The translations under genes and the position numbers were made by a program. 64,000 nucleotides of DNA from Coptis chinensis (Eukaryota > Streptophyta > Magnoliopsida > Ranunculales > Ranunculaceae): positions 101,701,501-101,765,500 of the forward strand of contig CM027378.1 of assembly GCA_015680905.1 (NCBI GenBank), in the 5' to 3' direction. Below are positions 57,076-64,000 of the stretch, one piece after another (the first letter of the stretch is position 1; each line of letters begins with the position of its first letter). The notes under the pieces are model-generated. The model did not search any database. It was not told where the DNA came from and saw only the letters and a list, made by a program, of their open reading frames with translations.

Positions 57076-57299
57076 CATTGATCTGCTAACTTGTCGGCAC
57101 ACCCGTCTGCCTCTCTATGCCACCATTGTAATGTTAACTCATCTTGATTAACTACAGATCTCTTTAATATCCATAAATAGTGGTTGAAATGACGAATGCA
57201 CCTTCTGAATTTCTCTATTTACAACTTGAACCAATAGTAAACAGACCACTTCAATTATTAACTTGGGTGGGTTTAGCTTTTTCGATCACAATTATGAGT

Positions 57300-57770
57300 G
57301 CACAGACCACCATCTTGAAGTCTTCTTTTCCATTATATAAGTGTGTTACGGAAGTTAGCCCCAAACCAAACTGCCTACACAAATTCACGGTGGCATATCC
57401 ATCAAGGTGGGTTCACATCCCTGTTTATAGTGAACTTTGGTTCTCCACACCTCCATCTTTTCTATATCCATCAAGGTGGCTTCACATCCCTGTTTATAGT
57501 GAACTTTGGTTCTCCACACCTCTATTTTTGCTATATAATATACTTAGTATGGACTTGAAGAGCTCAAGAATATCATCACTACCGTCAATCATTGCTTGGA
57601 TGGACCACCATCTTGAAGTCTTCTTTTCCATTATATAAGTGTTACGGAAGTTAGCCCCAAACCAAACTGCCTACACAAATTCATGGTGGCATATCCACCA
57701 AGGTGGCTTCACATCCCTATTTATAGTGAACTTTGGTTCTCCACACCTCCATCTTTTCTATGTAATATAC
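57300..57770. repeat. Nested tandem repeats (67 bp inside about 300 bp)
   Basis: A 67-base unit (TATCCATCAAGGTGG...CTCCACACCTCCATCTTTTC) occurs at about 57396, 57463 and 57690. A larger block, ACCACCATCTTGAAGTC through CCAAACCAAACTGCC, occurs at about 57306 and 57605. The open frames here reflect these repeats. Confidence 0.88.
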
Positions 57771-57839
57771 TTAGTATGGACGCTACTGGTGTGTGTAGAT
57801 ACCGTTTGGTGTAATTAACAAATTAATAAATTAGTTTGG

Positions 57840-58440
57840 TTAAAAAAAAAGAGTAAATGGTTCCTTTCTGTCCTCCTCGACAATGGGCATAAGTGTAGCA
57901 GTTAGAGGAGGTACAAAATACTCAAGTTCATGATCAATTGCTAGCAAAGCAAGATGATCAGCAACTCTATTAGTTTCCCGATGCACATGTATTACATTGA
58001 CACTAACAAATTGTCTAATGAGTTGATCAATAGCATCTGTAATATTGGCACAATGCCATGGTACTATTTCTTGGTGTCGTATGATCTTAACTGCCCTCAA
58101 TGAGTCAGAAGCCACCTCAACCTTCAGTTGTTGTATTGCTTTGCATCCTTGGAGACCTGCCAAAATAGCTTTTAGTTCTTGAGAAAGAACAGACCGACAA
58201 CCACCTGCTCTAGTGTATGCCAATAGTACCTTGCCATTTGAGTCTCTAACAATCCCACCAATTCTACAGCCATTTTCTGACAAAGAACCATCAGTGTTTA
58301 ACTTGGCATTCCCCTTTTTGTCTTCCTCCATATACATTGTACTGGATCTTTGGTAACATAGTTCACTGTTATTCCAATCCTATCCAGTAAATTCTTTAGG
58401 CTAGCAGAGTTCTTGACTTCTAACAGCTGATCTTGCGGGG
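57840..58440 (-). pseudogene. RNase H-like (RVT_3) fragment
   Basis: The minus strand carries a plant RNase H-like domain: KLNTDGSLSENG (first Asp), SQELKAILAGLQG (Glu), VASDSLRAVKII (Asp) and HVHRETNRVADHLA (last Asp). All four catalytic acids are present. Upstream, to about 58440, the frame continues as ASLKNLLDRIGITV, then DPVQCIWRKTK, with a one-base shift at WRKTK. This family occurs both at the ends of LINE polymerases and as stand-alone plant proteins, so it may be a LINE remnant or a captured gene. Confidence 0.75.
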
Positions 58441-58980
58441 TGGCATGTGAAGCTTAGCTTAGAAAATTATATATTCAGTTACTAAACTTCCACCATTTAT
58501 TGATTGTTAATGTACTATTACAGCACATGCATCCTATTTCATGGATGAAGTAATCCCTCTTCTAGAACTGGTCGCCTGTATCATTTCAAAACCTTGGATG
58601 AAAAAAAAAAAATCTCTTTCACCTTGAAAGGATTTTCACCTATATGTTTTTTTTGTCTTTCTTTTTCTTTTTCTTTTTCTTTTTTTCTTTTTATTTCTCT
58701 TTTGATATAATTCTATTTCTTACCAACCAACAGTAGCTGTGAAACAAATGCTAGATGTAAAAACAAATTCTTTTTTTTACAACATCCACAAATAATATCC
58801 CAGATGTTCGATACCATTAAATTGTCAACGCTCTGCAAAATGTCAAAAATCAATTTAACAATGGCCACACATAATCATACATTGAATCAAAATACCAAAT
58901 AAAGTAAACAATACAGCAATGAAAAAACTACCCATAATTACTCAGAAAGATTACAGAGAAATGAAAATAATGACTAACCA
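58441..58980. other. Helitron 2 interior between RNase H-like and E2 pieces
   Basis: No coding sequence is recognised. A pyrimidine microsatellite of TTTTTC units lies at about 58645-58697. Confidence 0.45.
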
Positions 58981-59490
58981 CCATAAGTAAGTGAAGCGGA
59001 GCAGTCGCCTTTGCAAGCAATGCACTCAAGTGACTCCCTTCGACTTAATCTATGAATTCCACTGATACATTATATATAAGAAAATTATATCAAAATCAAA
59101 ACAAATCAATAATGGATGGATAACTATACATTCACAATGCAACATCAACAACTTCAAATAAGATATTACCATCTTGTAAAGACTGTCAAGAGCATCATTA
59201 GTAATAGTATACCCAACTCTAAACGTCGGTACCGAAAGACTCTCAATTCCTACTAACAACACCCTGCATTAATTGTAGTAAAAGGAACAACAAAACCCAA
59301 TTCCACATTCAAAGAAAGAGCTGGTTTCGAACTTCCACTACAGGGGCAGGAGCAGCAACAGCCGCCTCGACATCTTTCGCAACAATTGTCCCCAACGGTC
59401 CACTTTCAACTGCAGAACTCAATTCCACACTCAACTCATAACGCGATGCCACTACTCTTTTCCCTCCATTAGAAGCAGAATGGACCGAAG
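58981..59490 (-). pseudogene. Captured plastid pyruvate dehydrogenase E2 fragment
   Basis: Three exon remnants keep the order of plastid dihydrolipoyl acetyltransferase (LTA2-like). 59330-59490 gives GKRVVASRYELSVELSS, then SGPLGTIVAKDVEAAV, the E1/E3-binding domain and hinge. 59170-59263 gives VVSRN, a frameshift, then ESLSVPTFRVGYTITNDALD. 58981-59044 gives a broken GVT...LLAKATAPL of the catalytic domain. GT-AG borders remain (ATGCAG before 59263, GTAATA after 59170). E2 is the acetyl-transferring core of the plastid complex that makes acetyl-CoA. The active-site His region is absent. Confidence 0.78.
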
Positions 59491-59527
59491 ATGCCATAAC
59501 AGAGACAGTTGGTAAAGGTTTCGACAC

Positions 59528-60217
59528 TGGGTGGTGGTGGAGAATTGAACTAACAATAGTAACAGTCTCTAATGAGGCTTCCTATTTCAGTGCATAAGAG
59601 ATTTTCTTAACTTGTATAGCTGTTGTATTGATGCTTTTAAAAATTGGGGCAGAAGTATATATACTTGTTACCCTCTCTAATATTCTTATCCTTCTCCTTT
59701 ATAGGTTAGGCTAACAGTCACCCCTTCCATGAGCTGCTCGACAATTGGGTCAGAGCTACAGTGGAATAGGTGTAGATCACTAATGAATAGCTTTGTGATG
59801 TTTTAATACGTTCAATTGACTTCATGCAACAAACATTATGCTTCAGTCCCATCTCGTATGAAACTCGTGACTGTCTTAAGCTAGTCAGGCCATAATTGGT
59901 GCTTACCTTTTGATTCAAATCCCTAGGCTATACTACTGTTTCATGCAGTGTGCAGTCTGGGACTTGTTCCCCGTCGGAAACTCTAATATGTGACATGCAT
60001 TATTCAAAATGATGTGAAGATAACTGCCACTCGGCTAGTATATGCATGGCTTTAGTGTTTTAATGGCAATAGAGTAAGCCAATTACAGGTACAAAGCATA
60101 AAAAGCAAGCAAACTACATGTGCTAAACAGAACCCAAAAAGAAAGAAAAGAAAGACAGACTCAGTTACTCCCACCAGCTCAATACGGATCATGATTTCGT
60201 TAGTCTTCAAAGGAGGC
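59528..60217. other. Helitron 2 interior between E2 and SOUL pieces
   Basis: No recognised gene or repeat. The short minus-strand frame at 59718-59918 has no supporting motif. Confidence 0.4.
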
Positions 60218-60762
60218 AATGCTCAAGGCGGATTATACCTTGCTATCAAATAGTCTCCAATCACTTGTACCCATCTTTTTCCAAATTCTTCATCAGTTTC
60301 TCAACCTTCTCTTCTACTATAGCTGTTGTTGGCACTCTTGAAAAACTTATCACACCATGAATACTCCCTCCTCCCTCCTTTACTCATTAATCGGTTTTGG
60401 TGCTTCTTTGGACTTGGTATACTTAGAGGGAAGCACAAAATGCATTGTCACTAATTTCTTCTGATCAGATTGGCCACTACTTACACTCTTCGTGACCACA
60501 GGTGCTGTCATGGCTATTGTTTCGGATTCCGTTAAGGTTATAACAGGTGCACTCATGGCTATCTTTTCAGGTTTTGTATTTTGGGGTTGTCCGATGACAC
60601 CAATGTAACTGGCCAGGACTGAAGCCAACATCTCGGTTTCTTTCAGTCTGGGAAGGATCATAGGTGACCTGGGCTACTACAGAAGGGAAATATTTATGGA
60701 TCTCATGTGCAGTGGTGGATTTCGGAAGCTGATATTTCGGAGTTTCGATTGTGATCTTTCCA
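60218..60762 (-). pseudogene. Captured SOUL heme-binding protein fragment
   Basis: The minus strand reads ETPKYQLPKSTTAHEIHKYF, then SVVAQVTYDPSQTERN, then after a frameshift YIGVIGQPQNTKPEKIAMSA, TESETIAMTAPVVTKS, VTMHFVLPSKYTKSKEAPKP and a stop. Beyond the stop, VPTTAIVEEKVEKLMKNLE is still readable. This is most of a SOUL/HBP domain (repeated IAM[ST]APV motifs, FVLPSKY). SOUL proteins bind heme or tetrapyrroles, and plant members occur in cytosol and plastids. A stop and at least one frameshift make it non-functional. Confidence 0.88.
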
Positions 60763-61827
60763 AGTTAAGTGTAACTTGGACAATCCCATGAGTTATGAAT
60801 CCCACACTAAGAGTAGTAACTATGGGCACCTTAATAAATGTTTGCATTTCTTCTCAAAACGCAATGTAAATACTGAGTTACTAACTAAGATTTGATACTT
60901 TGTGTTAAAAATTTATTATCCCTTCACTACTTAACATGCAGCCTACAAATTCGCTGCCAATTGGCTCACAACCTCATAATTAACAATGATATTAACTTAA
61001 AAGAATTCATACTCCGAGTTAATCATAATCTACATAATAATAGAAATCCCCCGAATACAATTAATTGTGTCAAACAATGAACATTTTGTTAAAGTAGAAT
61101 ATTAAGTACTTATAACATACAATCAATGGCCAGTGTACAATTATTGTGAGTCATTTATGTTTTTGACAATCACTGGTACTAATTTTGTGTTTCATTCCAC
61201 CTTTGGAAGGTTTTTCCAAAAGTTCATTATCCACATGTGCCTCAGAATTCAAATTTGAAGAGGGCACTTAAGTTTTAGTAAACTAAAATGATGAAGCCTC
61301 AAACTTTAAACTAACATTAGCAATACTTTCACAAAATTGGATGAATTCATACCGTTTTTGTTGGTGGAACATCCCTTCCTAGTCAAGGAACTAACAACTT
61401 CCTGATCTGAAACAGAAAGGCTCTCCCACCCTAATAACTTCATTCTCTACTTGGGTAGATGGAGATGATTCCATAAAATAGCTTGCATTGTGCCATGCCA
61501 CCCCCCTTGCACCTTGCCCTTATGGCTTGGTTGATATGCGAACCTAAAAAAAAACAATAAACCATCTCAAAAGAATGGTAAAGAAGACAATTGAAATATA
61601 TGGATACTTATGAAACCTCTTAAGGTCTACTAAACCTTCCTTTCTGAGATTTTGAGTACATTTAGTACCAATCATATCTGGACACTAAACCCTATTACCA
61701 TAAACATATACTACAATGAATCCTTTTCAACTTTCAGGTACCCTAAGAAGTAGGTCCTTTTTCATCTGTGACTTTCTAAGATCAGCACTAATTATGGTTT
61801 TTTATTGTCGGGGAAAATATGACTTAC
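60763..61827. other. Helitron 2 interior between SOUL and PARP1 pieces
   Basis: No coding frame is supported. It may contain intron sequence from either captured gene. Confidence 0.4.
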
Positions 61828-62189
61828 CTCTCCCTTCATAATTTTCTGACTGCATCTCCTGCAAGTAGCACCAGGAGTTTGTAAAACCTCGATACCACCT
61901 ACATTAGCAGCAACAGTTGTAATATTTGAGGAAGACATACCACCCTCTATATACTTCCTTATCATTTCCTGATCTTCCCATCCAAGTGAGTTTATGCCTT
62001 GAACATCATCAAGGCTGAGATTATAATACAGGGCAAAGTCAATTACATAAAGGACAATCAGCATGGAAATCCCATTTATTCATTTTATTTTTAAATAGAG
62101 ATTCCTACTTAATTGGAAATCACTGCAAATTATACTTACAATTTGATCTGGTTTGTTGTCCTCAATATGCAAGTAGCATGATTCCACAT
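61828..62189 (-). pseudogene. PARP1: Captured PARP1 fragment (two exons)
   Basis: Exon 62140-62189 starts after a TTTTGATGCAG acceptor and encodes MWNHATCILRTTNQIK, the His and last Cys of PARP zinc finger 1. Exon 61828-62014 joins in phase and encodes LDDVQGINSLGWEDQEMIRK, then VGGIEVLQTPGATCRRC and SQKIMKGE, the linker and start of zinc finger 2. It ends at a GTAAGT donor. Both exons are open. PARP1 is a nuclear DNA-damage sensor that makes poly(ADP-ribose). Only a piece of its DNA-binding region is present, so it is a transduplicate and not a gene. Confidence 0.87.
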
Positions 62190-62579
62190 CTGCATCAAAA
62201 TAGAGATATAACTCAATGTTTTTTTTACAGGACTCGTGATTTAACACGTCGAATGCATGTCCCTTGAAAGAATAAAGACCAGTGCGGTGAAAATGATGTG
62301 ATCATTAAGAAAATATGACGAATCAAACTTCAATGAAAAATATAAAATAGAAAAATGGCCGGAGTTGAAGGAAAAAGTTTATTAGAGGCTTTCGCCCATC
62401 GAACTTGAGGACTGAACCATTTTACCAAAATAAAGTTTATAAAACCCAACGAAGGAAAATTAACAATTTAAAAAATTAAATAAACAAATAAATCGTACCT
62501 GTAATCAATTGAAGGAACTTCAGCAGATTTGAATTTTCAATTTATCTTTTTGGAGAGACTGACAAACTCGCTAGTTTTT

Positions 62580-62768
62580 TTTTGTTTAGTTTGAGGAACT
62601 ATAGAAAATTAAGAATAAATTAGGGAGATTTAAACAAAGCTGAGGAGGTGTCACTAATTATTATTCTATCCGATTTTTTAGGAGCCAATCATATTGTTTG
62701 GGTTGGAAAATAGAGCAATATGATGAGGAGAGAAAATGTGCGCGAGCTTTTATATATATATATATAGA
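62580..62768 (-). other. Helitron 2 5' terminal region
   Basis: On the minus strand the element begins TCTATATATATATATAAAAG, then CTCGCGCACATTTTCTCTCC. A precedes the TC. The region is repeated, without its outermost bases, at 54410-54590. Confidence 0.7.
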
Positions 62769-62848
62769 TAGATATGCAATGCAGTTCAAGATATCGTTTA
62801 AGGGCTACAAAGCAATTTGTACTAGTTAGAATTTTAGATATGCTACAA

Positions 62849-63479
62849 GGCCAAATATTTTGATATCGTCTGATATATCAAACTCCTAAAAAACCAATAT
62901 ACATGAGTAGATATATATCTTTTTTGTTAACGGGTCAAAGCTTTATTTTGTATTTAATATATTGGAAATATAGTCGATATATATCGATATATATCACAGA
63001 TATATTAATAAAAATTGGTCAAAGTGAACAATCTATATCTATAAAGAACATCTTTACAAAAATTCAATTTGTTTGACAACTTTTAACATTGGCAAAAAAT
63101 AATTGCAAAAACTAGACATTTCTAGACTATTATATATTTTTTCAAAAGTGGACAACAATTTTTATCTAAGTTAGAAGATATCGAACGAGTTGAATTTTTG
63201 TATAGATGTTATTTATAGTTAGTAGATCATATGCACAAAAAATTAGGTTTTAAATCATTTTGTAGGTAAAATTGTGAGTGTTTTAGATTTGGTATTTTAT
63301 TTAAGATACTTATTTAAAGGTTCTTTTAGAAACAAGACTGTATATATTTGATTTGATATATATCAAATACAAAATGTGTTAATATATTTATATGATATAT
63401 CACAATATATTCCTATTGGATATCTCAAAAACCAATATATATCACTGATATATCAATATATCGGTCTATATTTTCGGCC
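62849..63479. mobile_element. GATATATC-rich MITE, third copy
   Basis: Ends are GGCCAAATATTTTGATATCG and, read inward from the right, GGCCGAAAATATAGACCGAT. They match the inner part of the termini at 9112-9523. The interior again has many GATATATC words. The target duplication was not identified. No protein is encoded. Confidence 0.72.
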
Positions 63480-64000
63480 AGGTAAAAACTAATAGATCTG
63501 TAGAGACTCCACAGCACATGATCATACATCACCAAAAACACATCTGACGCAACAACAACAAAAAGAGAGGTGCTACTCTATCAAGAAAATTTGAACATAA
63601 AGAAAAGTGATTTAATTTGTTTAATACTTAGTCATGGGAATTTGCCAAAAAAGTGTTAAAACCAAATTATAAGAAAGATTACCTTAAAATAAAAGAAGGG
63701 TAGCTAATCGCCATCAGGGCTGAAAATAATGACAATGGTGGTGACGAATCGTGTGATCGATGTTTCTATGCCCATTAAACCTCCATGAGAAAAAGTACAC
63801 CGCCGTCAACAAATTTAATAATCTTAGGAACCAGCAAGAGAGCTTCACGTACATCCGTTATAGTCTCTCAAGTCTCAACTAGTATACTAGAGATGAATAT
63901 ATCGACATTGTTCTATTACTTAGCTGATCAAGATTGTTTTCCGAGAGTGGTCTAGTTGAGACAAGAGTTAAGAACCATCTCTGATACTAAAGGACCGACT
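63480..64000. other. Unassigned right end of the window
   Basis: No gene, RNA or repeat is recognised here. Confidence 0.4.

Larger units (their letters stand above)
52656..62768 (-). mobile_element. Helitron 2 (non-autonomous, gene-capturing)
   Basis: On the minus strand it begins TCTATATATATATATAAAAG at 62768 (preceded by A) and ends in a hairpin plus CTAG at 52656 (followed by T). These termini differ from those of Helitron 1, so it is another family. No Rep or helicase is encoded. Inside are fragments of PARP1, SOUL, plastid pyruvate dehydrogenase E2 and an RNase H-like gene, all in the element's own sense orientation, plus two large repeats. A copy of its 5' subterminal region recurs at 54410-54590. 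End pairing is inferred from order and orientation. Confidence 0.68.

Noticed and set aside
57180..57638. 152-codon plus-strand frame
   Set aside because: It spans nested tandem repeats, so its length and the repeated YPSRWxHIPVYSELWF motif come from DNA repetition.
61828..62189. Functional PARP gene
   Set aside because: Only part of zinc finger 1 and the start of finger 2 are present. No WGR or catalytic domain is found nearby on the same strand.

Overview
This is nuclear DNA of a flowering plant, almost certainly a eudicot. The evidence is a Y/S/K dehydrin with its usual intron, a plant-type RING protein starting MGSACC, plant Helitrons, Ty3/gypsy and MITE families, short introns and an AT-rich background. 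The species cannot be named from the sequence. About two thirds of the window is transposon DNA, much of it nested. Only three host genes look intact: a dehydrin (11757-12394, minus), a RING-finger E3 ligase candidate (14975-18461, minus), and a three-exon gene for an 88-residue secreted peptide precursor (46032-47185, minus), which appears only after splicing.

Layout. 1-1160: unassigned sequence with a 25-bp minisatellite. 1160-10470: a decayed Ty3/gypsy retrotransposon with a truncated 5' LTR, Met-tRNA primer site, broken gag-pol and a long 3' LTR that carries a MITE with an 8-bp target duplication. 10471-10664: LINE fragment. 11757-12580: dehydrin with TATA box and ABRE. 13-14.6 kb: MITE and a 105-bp duplication. 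14975-18900: RING gene with a tRNA-derived SINE in its 2-kb intron. 19.6-22.3 kb: MITE and hAT-like elements.

22576-40417: a large Helitron on the minus strand. It has a 3' hairpin plus CTAG, internal tandem duplications, a frameshifted Rep/helicase gene (31.7-36.0 kb) with upstream exons, and two alternative 5' ends (38082 and 40417). Between these ends lies a mosaic of host gene pieces: a TBC/RabGAP exon joined head-on to a VPS16 exon, an unidentified exon, and organelle-like DNA. 41.5-45.6 kb: a Mutator-like MITE with a 9-bp target duplication, then a hAT-like element holding a nested PIF/Harbinger element. A related copy at 22 kb preserves the empty site. 46-47.2 kb: the secreted-peptide gene.

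48.2-52.4 kb: an inverted-repeat-bounded block containing a Gln-rich coding remnant split by a hAT-like insertion, an 850-bp array of palindromic ATGAACA...TGTTCAT units, and a tRNA-like sequence with an 8-base anticodon loop, followed by a Tourist-type MITE. 52656-62768: a second, non-autonomous Helitron on the minus strand. It carries fragments of at least three nuclear genes in its own sense orientation: PARP1, a SOUL heme-binding protein and the plastid pyruvate dehydrogenase E2. It also holds an RNase H-like fragment and a 1.5-kb minisatellite. 62.8-63.5 kb: another copy of the GATATATC-rich MITE.

The host genes do not form an operon or pathway. The main theme is gene capture by two unrelated Helitron families, both of which show a duplicated 5' end bracketing captured material.
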